Shown here in pieces: positions 31,010 to 42,397 of a stretch of DNA of 64,000 nucleotides. Every line of letters begins with the position of its first letter. Positions within the stretch are counted from its first letter, which is position 1. The DNA comes from Rosellinia necatrix (taxonomy: Eukaryota; Ascomycota; Sordariomycetes; Xylariales; Xylariaceae): NCBI GenBank assembly GCA_021209875.1, contig JAGYVD010000008.1:1487501-1551500 (forward strand), written 5' to 3'. The translations under genes were made by a program, and so were the position numbers. The notes beneath the pieces were generated by a model that saw nothing but the letters and a program-made list of their open reading frames with translations, was not told the origin of the DNA and did no database searches.

Positions 31010-31672
31010 TCCTCCAGTGGTCTTTGTTCATGCGCCGCAGGGCCTCCGCCTGCTCCTCGACCTTGGCCTCGTAGTAGGCCAGGGTGCTCCGGCCGTGGGC
31101 GTACTTGGCGCGCTGCGCCGCGATCCGCTCCGGCGCGCCGGGCAGCGGGTAGACGCCGCAGAGCGTCTCGGCGCCCCGCAGAAGCACCTCCACGTCCACG
31201 TCGTCCTTGTTCCCGCGCCGCTCGCTCCGCCGGATCTGCTCGTGGAGGTCGCCCCCCAGCACCGCCGCCACGGCCGTGTTTCGCCTGGGCGCCGCGCCGC
31301 CCCTGCCCCGCCGCCGCCCGCCCCGCCGCCGCCACCGCCGCCGCCGCGGTGACCTCGCCAGAGGCGACGTTGAACACGGTCTGCCGCCGCGACGATTGCT
31401 TCGTGCTGTCCGGGAGTTGGGAGACGGCTGGAGGCGGCGGCGGGACGGAGAACAGCGCCCGTTCGTGGGCCTCGGTGTCCCGGATCAACGACGTGATGTC
31501 GTGGTTGGAGAGGAGGGCGTTGGTGAAGATCTTGGGCGGCGGGAACCTAGCGGGTGATCCTTTGTTAGATATCCTCATACGTGGTGGACGCGGCGGCGGG
31601 ATCCTACGGGAGACTGTCAATGCCTTGACATGATATCGCGATCTGCTCGAAGTGTGCAGAGAGAAGAGACAT
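30813..31672 (-). CDS. SPC34: DASH/Dam1 complex subunit Spc34, one apparent frame break
   Basis: Exon 1 (31608-31672) reads MSLLSAHFEQIAISCQGIDS. A 61-nt intron (31547-31607; GTAGGA, TCTAAC, GCTAG) joins it to LPFPPPKIFTNALLSNHDI, the hallmark Spc34 start, followed by SLIRDTEAHERALFSVPPPP. The second half contains NTAVAAVLGGDLHEQIRR, GAETLCGVYPLPGAPERI and a coiled-coil tail with an Asp run encoded by (GTC)n. About 266 residues in all, normal for the family. Spc34 is part of the ring complex that couples kinetochores to microtubules in fungi. Between the two halves, in a GGCGGC-rich tract near 31290-31345, the frame must skip one base (a G run one too long), so the gene is not intact as written. 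An indel error is the simplest explanation because both halves are well preserved. Confidence 0.85.
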
Positions 31673-34600
31673 GATGCGCCCTGCAGAGAGGGAGTGGCTG
31701 GTTTGGTGCGTGATCGGTTTCAATCGGTTCGCTCGTGGTTTGGTCTCCAAGATAATTGTGTCTACTCTCTAGAAGTGCAGCGACGCGACCAACAGGAAAG
31801 CAACTTGTAACTTGGTGGTACCTATTTGGCACGTCATAACCAATCTGAGCCAAAGGAACCTTATCGTGGGGGGCTGCACTGCGCCGCTTTTAGCCCGAGC
31901 TCCGCTTATAAGCCTGGCTTGAGCAAGACCCGCCTTCGCATACGTCCAAATGCGGTTAATCCACGTGTTACTGTAGTAAATGGTCAATTCTAAACTGACC
32001 CCCACTTATCAGCCTGAGTAGGTATTCAAGATATTTTTTCCCTTTTTAATTCAGATATGAAGAAAAGCAGCCTTCTTAAAACACAATAATATTATACTAA
32101 AAAAATTTCAGTCCTGCAATTGCATTCATGCGAGCTTGTTGGCCGTTCAGGCTCTATTAACAATTATCAGTCAAATGGTGATTCCATCATTGGAGGGCGA
32201 AGGCTGTGTTTTATGGTCCAAGCGCAAAACTGCCGGTCCCCAAACCGGCGGCGCGAACTCCTAGACTAGACGCCAGAACTTCAGCACGGAGTAAAAGATG
32301 AATATATGGCCGCTAGGATATCACGTCCAACCCTAACACATTCAGCATATCATTAGGAAACCGAGTAATAAACTGAACGCTGTGCTCCCTACACATTTGA
32401 GAAATAGCCTTACATACGCTTTCAAGAGACTACCTCTTCCGCCCCCTTCTATTTCCCCCAGCTAGTAAGGATATTGAAGAGGTATTTTACGAAAGTGAGT
32501 ATAGAGAGGTACTCTCTACCCGGCGCTTTCTTGCTCGGTTCTAGTGTCTACCCGTGCATCTTTTCAGTCTCTTGTACTTCCTCTGGCTGCTAAGGACGTT
32601 AGCGAAGCTGATTTCGATGAGCTCGCATCAGATACTTTCGCAACGGGTAGCCAGCCACCTTAGGGTCGATGATGATGACAAGTATGGTGGCAGCAGCAAC
32701 ATTAATACCATCCATCTCCACCACGCCCTCAGGGCCGTCATCGAAAGTTGGTTTAATATATGGATGCGACTCGCTGGGGTTAGCGGGGATTATAGCTGGC
32801 GTGCTCCGAACAAGTCGTAAGACGAAATTCAGGGACTTGCCTTGAAGTATCACTGAGTTGTCACCAGTGCAAACCATGAACATAGCTGATAACCTATTGT
32901 TTTTCTATCTTTACTAAAGAGGGGCTAAAGGGGCACTGGTGAACTTTATAGTAAATTTCGCCATTGTTCAGGTCCTTTAAGCATGTTTTTGGACAATTCC
33001 AATATTTGAATATGGACACCAAAACTCTTATAGTGCCAAGACCTACCATATGCTGCTGTAAACGCACTGCGGAATCTACCTAATCAATCTACTTGGGCGC
33101 CTAATAGGTACTTACCTACCTGTAGGCTTATGCCCATTCGGCGTATACAGGGTTATTGGTGCCGAACTGACACTCAATGAGATACTTTGAGCTGACGGCA
33201 AGGAGAAATTCTTTTATCGTTTGATTTTGCATGAATTATATGAAAATTATGTCGCCAATTACTGGCAAGCCTGAGGAAAAGTAGCAAATGGCACCTAGAA
33301 CCCCTCGGTGGGGGAGGCCACCAAGTCCCACAGGGTCCGTGTGGTTTACAGTATCATATAGTAGTATGCACTGTAATAACTATAACATGGGCTAGTATCG
33401 TCCCGTGATGACAGGTAGTTTATGTACCTAACCTACCTAATAATTCAGATCTCTAGAAGTTCAAATTGATGCGATCGCTCTCTACCTACCTACCTGCTTG
33501 TACCTATCTTCTACACATGGATGTTTCCTACATCCCCTCTGATCACTACCTACCTTATGCATGTGGGTATTTTATTATATAGGGCCCCCATGCGTTCTGT
33601 CGGGAAATTCATCTTTACAGATGCATCCAATTTGTCTCAAGGCGAAAAAAAAGGAAAATGTACCCACACTACCGAAAATATATACCTTCTGTATATGTAC
33701 GAACAGCAGATCAATTAGTGGAAATGTTTATGTGTCCCGTCTCGCCGGCATTGGCTTGCCGTCTTAGGCAGGTCGAAGTACGCACAACCTGGATGCGCAA
33801 AATGCAACGCCCGCCATAGTTCGATGATAGGACGGTGTGCCAACAATCGCATCCTTCAACAGATCTGCCATATTAACCAACGATAACCACAATCGGGGCG
33901 AATACCTACGAGATGCGTCTATCGACCCAATCCAATTGCCCTACCTACATACATCCATACATACATGCATCCATATATACATACATACATACATACATAC
34001 ATACATACACATAGCGTTCGCCATCTTCCCCCCCTCCACCTCCCCCCTTCGGTCCACGTTCTCGAAAAGTTTTGATGCGGGACCCTGGGCTGAGTCTTGT
34101 CATGGCCTATCAGCCAAGCGGCCATCCTCCACCGCCCTCACCACCTTTCCTTTCTCTCCCGCCTGCAGGACGGGTCCCTCAATCATTGGGCATGAAGACT
34201 AACCGCCATCCCTGATTTCTTTGGTCGAAGCTCGACACTCGCCGGCCCCATCTGCCCACGGTAATCCTGCCTAGCCCTTATACGCTCGCGTAGACGGCGC
34301 TGAGGAGCGCCTGAAGTAGCTAGCCTCACGGGGGTACGTCCTCGCTCGAACCGTCTCAGACTTTTTCAATGCGCCGGGGACCTGGGCACTGACAACTCAT
34401 GCCTCCCATTTCTGTCAGCTTCCCACCGCCTCAGCTTGGTGCCGCCGACGGGCTGCTATCCTCTCTTCGGCCGGCCATCGTCGTCATGTCTTCCTGTGCT
34501 ATCCGTCGCCCCTGTTCGCCACGCCCCGTACTGGTACTGCAATGAAGCGCGATACGGCCTGGCGGTAGAGCAACCGGGGAGAACCTGGAAGTCCCTAGAA

Positions 34601-35586
34601 GTCTAGTGAGCATTGCTGCCCAAGCCCGCAGCGACACCGCGAGATCCTCCGACATAGGCTCCCAGATGAAGTCGACTAAGCCCGCTTCCTCCTCTTTTCA
34701 GCGGCTGTTACATTAACGCCGTCCATACCGGCTCCGCAGTGCAGAAAATCCATTTTATCGCTCGCCGTTTGTGCGATAAAGCAGCCCGATATATTGGCTG
34801 GCGTTGATCAGTCCATTCCGCTGCTAGGCCCGCCCCCAACCCATCCACGCCCCTGGCCCTTTGGACGTATGGGATTCGCTCCTCTGCGCTTGCCCGGCAG
34901 AAATACTGGACCAGCCCGTGTCCGTTTCTGTCCCCAGTGAATTTTTTCTTCTTTGCTTCTTGAAACGTGCAGCCAGCGCATTGCGCCAGCGTATTGCGCC
35001 AGCGCTTTTCATGCCCCTCCTGCTCTCTACTCTGCTCTGCTCTTGCCACACCGTCGGAAGGTATAAATTCCAACGTCCTGGCGTAATTTGTATCCGCCCG
35101 GCGAATTCCATTGAGATTCTCTCGTCTCTCTCTCGCGCTGAACCACTTCTCCATACATGACCATAGGCAGACAGTGTTCGCTGAAGGTCGACTTAGCTGA
35201 CCTGGTGCATCTTTCATTGGTACGAGACCAGTTCGTTGCGTATCGGGGCCTGCCCTTCACGCCCACACATCGCTTACGATTATCTTTTCTACGGCGAAGA
35301 AACCGTGCAGCCGTGTCCGGCCTGCATCAACCTCAATCCTCTAAAAGATTATCATGACAAGCTATCGGACCCTTTTAACTTCTCCACGTTGGAGGTTCCT
35401 GCTCTGGGGTTTCACACCTTAATCATTGATATAAATCTCATCGTCTCACGCACCCTACTTTTTTATCCCCCCGCGATATTTACCCCACACTGTCAGACCC
35501 GGTTGTATCGGCTGATAAGAATTGCAAGCGACTTGACTCGCTCCGGTGGGAGCCATCCCACGAAAAAAAAAGTCCACTCGGAAAGG
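31673..35586. other. long intergenic region, no gene seen
   Basis: About 3.9 kb with no recognisable gene on either strand. Open frames at 34431-35217 (minus) and 34861-35160 (plus) lack motifs and splice support. It holds a tetranucleotide repeat at 33949-34013 and several TAGGTAC-type words (33060-33125, 33410-33560). The last kilobase probably includes promoter and 5' UTR of the 35587 gene. Confidence 0.45.
33949..34013. repeat. tetranucleotide (ACAT)n microsatellite
   Basis: Tandem CATA/ACAT units, perfect over the last eight or so copies and degenerate before that. Non-coding. Confidence 0.85.
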
Positions 35587-36546
35587 ATGCGGTCTAGGAC
35601 TACCGCCATAAACGTCGGCCATACCATGGCCGGCGGCAAGCCAACTTCGCCTCCCGAGACACCAACGAAAACCTCGCCCATACAGACTCGCCCCTTGACT
35701 TCCAGCGGGAAACAATCAATGCAGGCGAAGACACGCCAGTATAAAGGACCGGGGCCCAACATCCGGCCTCTGGGTGGGGGCAAGTTCAGTTATACTCGTG
35801 ACCCGCGTGCTGACGAGATCTCGCCGCGATCTTCGCATTCCAGCGACGACAAATCCGAGTCGTCCGCAAGCCCCCCGCAGTCACCCTTGTCAGATAGACC
35901 AGAGTATCATAAGCGCCTCGGCTTTCAATTCACCACTGCTGCCGCTGCTCTTGCCGCTATAAGTGGCGGAGCAACTATTCGCATAGACGAGGCCGGTTTT
36001 GCAGTCGAAGAACTAAGCGACTACTCGCTCGATAGCGATGAGGATATTCAGCTAGATGTCATCCGGCCCTATGCCATCGAGTACGGAGGCGAATCGGAGC
36101 GTAGTCGATCGGGATCTCTCGCACCACACGACTTAGATCCTGCTCTCACAGCAGGCGTGAAGCACTTGAGTACCTTCGACTCAGATAGTGAGGTGGACCC
36201 GGACGACGATTTCCATATGCAATTGAAACTGGACCGCCAGGCACGACGTATTCGCCGAATGAAGTCCGGGAGTATCAGCAAACGCACAATTAGCGAGCGA
36301 GACAGCGATTCTGACCACGAAGATTTGATGCCCTGGACTGACGCCATCCCCATCGACCAGGGCTCCGTTTATCGACGAGTTAGGCGAAAGGGCGAAAATC
36401 GTACCAGCATCCATTTTACCGGCCCACTCCCAGAGCCCATCGAAGAGCTCAAAGAACCCAGCGACGACGAAGTCATCATCGACGATGGCGAGCTCTTTGC
36501 TCGCGAATTGCCGTATTTCTCCTTTATGGAGGTTGATTACGCGTAG
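35587..36546 (+). CDS. hypothetical acidic protein
   Basis: This is a single-exon 319-residue protein (MRSRTTAINVGHTMAGG). It is Ser/Pro/Thr-rich to about residue 110. It then has a conserved-looking core with RLGFQFTTAAAALAAISGG, IRIDEAGFAVEELSDYSLD and DIQLDVIRPYAIEYGG, and a charged segment HMQLKLDRQARRIRRMKSG. The C-terminus is acidic, ending YFSFMEVDYA. I do not recognise a family, and there is no signal peptide or membrane segment. The frame is open further upstream to 35236 without an ATG and reads like 5' UTR. An ATG at 35626 in strong context (CCATGG) is an alternative start giving 306 residues. The many Ser-Asp-Ser-Asp motifs could be casein-kinase-2 sites (inference). Confidence 0.65.
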   Translation: MRSRTTAINVGHTMAGGKPTSPPETPTKTSPIQTRPLTSSGKQSMQAKTRQYKGPGPNIRPLGGGKFSYTRDPRADEISPRSSHSSDDKSESSASPPQSPLSDRPEYHKRLGFQFTTAAAALAAISGGATIRIDEAGFAVEELSDYSLDSDEDIQLDVIRPYAIEYGGESERSRSGSLAPHDLDPALTAGVKHLSTFDSDSEVDPDDDFHMQLKLDRQARRIRRMKSGSISKRTISERDSDSDHEDLMPWTDAIPIDQGSVYRRVRRKGENRTSIHFTGPLPEPIEELKEPSDDEVIIDDGELFARELPYFSFMEVDYA

Positions 36547-37780
36547 GACGAGCAATGAGCAATCGACAGGGCGGCCAGTCAATTGAAGACCTGCTGCTAT
36601 CGGTTGTATAGATCATGACGCCGTCTTGCTTTACCACCCTCCAACCTCGGGTTCGGGCCTGGCGTCCAGTTCTCGATTATTGTTATTTTGACATTTTTCT
36701 TGTTCATGCGAATAACGTGGTCCTAAATTACGCTGCCTCGGGGCTGCCACCAAGGTGGAGTGAGCAATAGTCTAGACAAGAGTTAGGATTGGGACCGCCA
36801 GATATAAAGAGATGGCCTACATAGAGCGATGGCCTCACCGGCCAGGGGATTGTTTCACGGACGAGGGGATGCTCGGCTTGTCGAAAAGCGGGCTGAACCC
36901 TGTAATGCATGCAGCCACTCCTATTTCCGACTTCATTCGATATACCTCATAGACTAGTGTTCATTACGCGGTTAGGCTTCCATCACGAGGATGATGATGA
37001 TGATGATGATGACGATGACGACAATAACGATCATAAGGCTGACAATGACCTATACATAGCGGCACGGCGCAGGGGTTCATATCGCTGTTGGTTTCGCCTT
37101 GAATACAATATATTTAGATCTCCGGTCGTGATTATCATCTTGGGACCCCTCACCATTATATCAGTCTTGCCTTCGGGTTCATTTCGGTCTTTCTGATCCC
37201 GATACCTTGGAGAGTCTATACCTGATCTCCACATGTCCCAAGAAACATCAGCTAGCGCATCGAACACATACCGCTCATGACGAGAGAAGACCTCGCCATG
37301 CATGACAGGTACATATTGTTTATATTGCAATAACTGGCGCATAGAGCAGATCCGCCAGCGGCTAGCCTCATGCACTCGGCCACGCCAGTCTCCGTATCAA
37401 CTCAGCGGGCGGGTCAGTCGCGATCAGAGTCAACTCCACTGCGACTTGTTATTAAAAGATAAGAGAACAACGAAGGATTGTCGAGGACGAACATTTTAGA
37501 CTGCTAAGGATTTATTTGCCTAGGTACTGTTGGCTGGCTTATCATCGCTGTCACTTATGTGGTTACTTGTTAATATAGCGTCGTGTTAAGAATTAAAAGC
37601 AACTTAAACACATATCTCGTCCTACTGTAACTTAAAAAAGCTAATCTGGTATTAGTTTTGTTGGAGCTTTTGGGGAGTGAGGACATTGCCTAAATATCGG
37701 TGTCGATAAGTACTTTGAAATATGATATGAATCAATACCTGCGCACCTAATAGGTAGGTACGTACCCTAGACGTTAATAT

Positions 37781-37839
<59 letters not shown>

Positions 37840-38312
37840 GGTAGGTACCTCCATACGTTGATTCTATCCAATCCGTTGAGAGCTGCGCCACATACAATCA
37901 AGCTGTGGCTGTTCAAACCATAAGTTACGACTTCCAAGTATAAAAATGCCCGACTGGATCGTTGGGATTGTCTTGGCTAGCTTTTCCTCCCGCCCCGCTC
38001 CATCCCCACCACAATCCAACCGCGCTGGATCCACCTGCTCTTCATTCACCACGCGAACCGAACCTTACCATCACGGGCCACATCCAGACCTACATACCTA
38101 CCTACCTAGGTCGGCAGTCTCTCGTCCACCCTCGGTACCCTTCACTAATACATTGCTGTGGATATTGTGTACCTGCAGCGCCAAACCTGTTTGCTTCCAC
38201 AGTGAATGCCATTGCCCTAGCCCCCGTTTAGCCCCCGGTGAATACAATCGTTAGACCTGAGCCCATTAACTGTTGATCGTCCCACCCGACGCTCGAGCGT
38301 CTCCTCACCGAT
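36547..38312. other. intergenic region with triplet microsatellites
   Basis: About 1.8 kb with no gene. It contains a GAT triplet run near 36988-37020, a 59-nt TAC repeat at 37781-37839, TAGGTAGGTACC words beside it, and the TAF12 promoter and 5' UTR. Confidence 0.5.
37781..37839. repeat. trinucleotide (TAC)n microsatellite
   Basis: Nearly 20 uninterrupted TAC units, flanked on both sides by GGTAGGTACGTACC and TAGGTAGGTACC words. It is intergenic. Confidence 0.95.
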
Positions 38313-40545
38313 ATGAACCAACAAACACCCAGCCAGCCCGCCCAGCAGGTGCGTCTCCTCCGTCCCGAGACCATGCGAACAATCCAGTACCTCAGCGCAC
38401 AGGAACGACAGCGGTACGAAGAGGGGCTCCAGACCCTCTGGAACAAGATCGAGCAGAATCCCCCGGAGTCGCAGGAACACCAGCTGGCCAAGCAGAAGGT
38501 TGCTGATTTCTCCCGCATGGTCGTGAACAAGATCAAGAACATCCATTCCCGCACCCAGGGCAACCCCCAAGGAAACCCCCAGGGCAACCCTCCAGGTCCG
38601 CCCGGTCCCGGAGCACCCCCGCAGCAACCAAACCAAGCCCAGGCGCAGGCGCAGGCGCAGGCTCAGGCGCAGGCTCAGGCGCAGGCTCAGGCTCAGGCTC
38701 AAGCGCAGGCCCAGGCTCAGGCGCAGGCGCAGGCGCAAGCTCAGGCGCAGGCACAAGCACAAGCTCAGGCGCAAGCCCAAACTCAAACCCAAACTCCCAT
38801 GGGAGGGGTACAGAAGCCCACGATGCCCCCCGGCCGGCCTCAAGCACCCTTGGTCGAGAACAACCTTCCAAACGCTAACGGTATGAACACACTCGCAGCC
38901 GGTGCCCCAACAGCCGCCATCGGACAACAGATTCCATCCCACATCATGGATCATCTCAACAAGCTGCCATTCACAAATCTCCCTGTGCCAGTCCAACTCA
39001 CTCCCGAGCAAGGACAGAAATGGCTCGCGGAGACGAGGACCAAATATATGCGAGCCCTTATGCAGATGGAACATATTAGGAACAGAATTTCGAGAATCGA
39101 CGGCCTTGTCAAGGAACGACAAGACAAGGGGATTGTCACCCCCCCCGACGAGTTGAAGCGATACCAAGAGCAAAGAGCCATGGACAAGAAACAGTACGGC
39201 GAGGCCGAGACATACGTCAAGACTATGAGGAACCAGATGACGAGAGCTCCGGTACCTGGCCAGATGAATGGCGCACAAGCTCAAAGCTCTGCCCAACCGG
39301 GACGGACACAGCCCATGCAGTCAGGAAACTCGAATGGGGTGGCAGCGCCTCATTCCATGCAAGTCCCAACGGCTTCGATAAACGCGGCTATGGATGCTGC
39401 CAAAACAACCCAGATGGCAGCAGCAAATCGAGTCAACGCCGCCAGTGGACTACAGCAATCCACACCAGCACAGTCCCAACCCCCACCCTCTTCTCAACCT
39501 CAGGCCCAAACACCGGTAACTCCAGCAACCCCAGTGACAGGTGCACCCGGACAGCCGTCAAATTCTGCGCCTGCACCTCCCCCAGTGCAAGTAAAGGCAG
39601 AACCCGGTGTCGGCGCACAGCACTTACCACCCGTCAACACCGCGCTCGCTAGCGCGTCGGGTGTGCACGCTCAATCCGCGGGTACACCCACCCAAGCACC
39701 CACTCGGGTCCAGACTCCCCAATCTGCCCAGCAACCCACAGGTACCAGCATTCGGCCACTGAGCCATGCAGCCGCGGTGAATCGAGCCAACTCATCGTCC
39801 AATATCGCCGTGCAGTCGGGTTCGTCTACTGGTATTACTAACAACACTTCCAACCTAGCTGGAATGGCGCCGCAGCCGGGACACACGCATGCGCATCCGC
39901 AACCCACGGCACCTACCTTGACGTCTAAGATGCCCATCCCCAAAACATTGCATGAGAAGGCAACAGCGCCGCCCCAGCCTGTTGCTGTCGGTGGCGGTAA
40001 TACCCCGGGTCGTCCCACTTACGGAGGAGGTAACGGTGCAGGGGGCGTCATGAATCAACCTGTCATTGCAAAGATGCCAGTCCCTCAATTTGATACCGAG
40101 GGCGATCATGTCTTATCAAAAAAGAAGCTTGACGAACTGGTACGCCAAGTTTGCGGCGGTGGATCGCCAGGCGCAGATGGCAACTACCTCACACCGGATG
40201 TTGAAGAGGTAAGATCTCCCATATACATAACCACCATCATAGCAGTGATAATATTCAATTCACATCCACTAACATTGCCACCCACAGTGCGTACTTAGCG
40301 TGGCAGACAACTTTGTCGACGATGTTCTGCATGCGGCTTGTCGGCTCGCCAAGGAACGCGGTAGCAAGGTCTTGGAGATTCGTGATATTCAACTAGTCCT
40401 TGAGCGTGTCTACAACATACGTATTCCCGGTTACTCAACCGATGAGCTCCGTACAGTTCGCAGAGCACAACCATCACCCAACTGGATTGCCAAGTTAAGC
40501 GCTATCCAGGCAGCCAAGGTCACATCTGGCAAAGACGACAAGTAG
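38313..40545 (+). CDS. TAF12: TFIID/SAGA subunit TAF12
   Basis: Two exons, 38313-40208 and 40288-40545 (intron GTAAGA...CACTAAC...CACAG, phase 0), give 717 residues. The C-terminal histone fold is recognisable: [25 protein letters not shown], then after the intron [39 protein letters not shown] and [10 protein letters not shown] (about 600-695). TAF12 pairs with TAF4 (TFIID) or Ada1 (SAGA) as an H2B-like partner in RNA polymerase II pre-initiation complexes. The N-terminal 600 residues are Gln/Pro/Ala-rich with a Gln-Ala tract at about 108-157 and an additional helical block ([17 protein letters not shown] ... [16 protein letters not shown], about 225-300). Length is typical for filamentous fungi, longer than the yeast protein. 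The intron lies inside the histone fold. Confidence 0.93.
38634..38783 (+). repeat. Gln-Ala dipeptide repeat region in TAF12
   Basis: Tandem CAGGCG, CAGGCT, CAGGCC and CAAGCN hexamers encode about 25 Gln-Ala pairs. Synonymous third-position variation breaks the DNA repeat while the protein repeat stays perfect. Confidence 0.9.
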
Positions 40546-42397
40546 GAATTTGATCGTCCTAGCAGCGTGCACCGCGGTAAAGGAAAGCGACGCCGATCAT
40601 CAGCCGTTAAGACTGGTGCACGTCTTCATGCCGATACTGCTGCGTCTACCCTTGTTGCCAAGGATAACGGAGTGGAAAGTGGAGGCACAGCCGCGCCGAC
40701 GGCAGCGTCGAACCATGAGAAGCTCTGAGGCGAAAGCAGCATTGCTACGCAAGGGACTACTTAAGTAGACTATGCTTTTCCTCTGTCTGCATAACATAGG
40801 ATGTCAAGGCAAGGTGGCGTTTGGTTTTTTTCTTTTCCTTTTTTTTTTTTTTTCCCACGGTACGGATGTTTTTCATGGTCTGACTGGCACGGAATCCATA
40901 GGGACGGGCCTGTCCCGGCGTTCGGAACAAATCTCAAAATTGATGATACCATCCCGTAGCAGACGATTAGTTAATGAATCAACGTAATGTTTTCCCCCTA
41001 TAAATTTCCACTCTGTAGCAAATCTCCAACCCGCCATGGGTTGTTGCCCGCGAGCCTATTTGTGTGTTTTGACGATCCTCCACTGATCAAAGACCATATA
41101 ATGCATATGTGCAATTCAGTAGCGTAGATTATTCGACCATAGAATCTGTGGATTCAGCTGGACGTATTTCTGAAATTTGATCTAACACACCAAGGATGTA
41201 CTATAGAAATACCTAGCGAGAACATCTATCCATCTCAGGCATCGCCAGCGTAGTAAAATTTGGCCACGAAAGAAAACTTTGAATGTTACTAGGCACTAAC
41301 AGGTCTCTGGATGCAGAGACCCAAATATCTGATAGAGGTGTGGAGTGGATACTTTTTGAGGCGAGCAAGGCAGGCAGGCACCGACCCGACAACGTCACCC
41401 CAATCCTCAGCCTGGGGGTTGATATGCCGGGTACCTCAGCACATAGGTAAATACATAGAGATACGTGTGGGACCCCTACCGAGCCTAAAAAAGTACATGC
41501 AAGAACACGCTAGACCTCCCGAAGAGTTCTGATCATCGATTCTAGGTAGGTATATCGCAATGATCTGATAAAGTATTGGCCCACCCTGTAATAAGGTAGG
41601 TAGGTACTAATTAGCGTCTGTTTACAACGTGATGGTGTTTTACTACCTAGCAAAAGATGTGTAGAGATGTATTGATAAGATATCGAAGTACCATAGAGGT
41701 ACCTACCACCAATAGAAACTTTAAAATATACTTGAGCACGGCAATAGTGGGGCAGATTGATGGCAGAAGCCCATCAGCGCCAAAAAAGACATCACTGGAC
41801 GCTTATGGAAAGCAAGAAGTACCCAAGCCCTAAGAATACAGGTTAAAGAGGTTTCGCTACTTCGACCACATATCACATTTCTCACTACGTAAGGTACCTC
41901 TACGTATACAGTGACATCTTTGCCTTGACAGAGCTTCGCTGGCGCGCTTGCATCACCTGGACAAATCGACATCCGTTGTCATCTGTTCGTTCGTTGGGTC
42001 CGTCAATCGACCTCCATCCACCACAACACTACTGCTACTACCACTACCACCACCACCACCACCATATCATCATCATCAATCCATCACCTCTTTTTTCCTC
42101 ATCTCCTCTGCGCCGCCACCACCAAAGATTTATTCAATTCAGCGGGCACTTCCTTCTCTTAATCGTTGTGTTTGCCTTATCTTAGATCCGTCATCCGGTC
42201 TTGCTTGCATCGTTGGTAAACAACCACGACACCCAACGACGCCGGTTAGCCCGACGCAGCCTGCCTTGCGAAGAAAGCTCACTTCGCGGCCGTCTATCCG
42301 GCTGCCACCGCCGCCGCCCTAGCTATCAAGCAAGCCGGAAGCTGACTATCATCGCATCGCCCAGCTCATCCTTGTTTTTTCCTTTTTCACAGTCGAT
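40546..42397. other. intergenic region, Rpn3 promoter side
   Basis: About 1.85 kb. It contains the TAF12 3' UTR, a T-run at 40839-40853 and TAGGTAGGTAC words at 41545-41710. A possible 5'-UTR intron of the Rpn3 gene has donor GTAAAC near 42214, CTGAC near 42343 and TTTCACAG at 42392. No separate gene is seen. Confidence 0.45.

Noticed and set aside
34708..35217. A 169-codon minus-strand frame upstream of the 35587 gene
   Set aside because: Composition is random-like, no motifs; the region is more likely 5' UTR and promoter of the plus-strand gene.
38217..39296. A 359-codon minus-strand open frame opposite TAF12
   Set aside because: It is the antisense shadow of the Gln-Ala and Pro-rich TAF12 coding sequence. 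The plus strand has a clear histone fold and splice sites.
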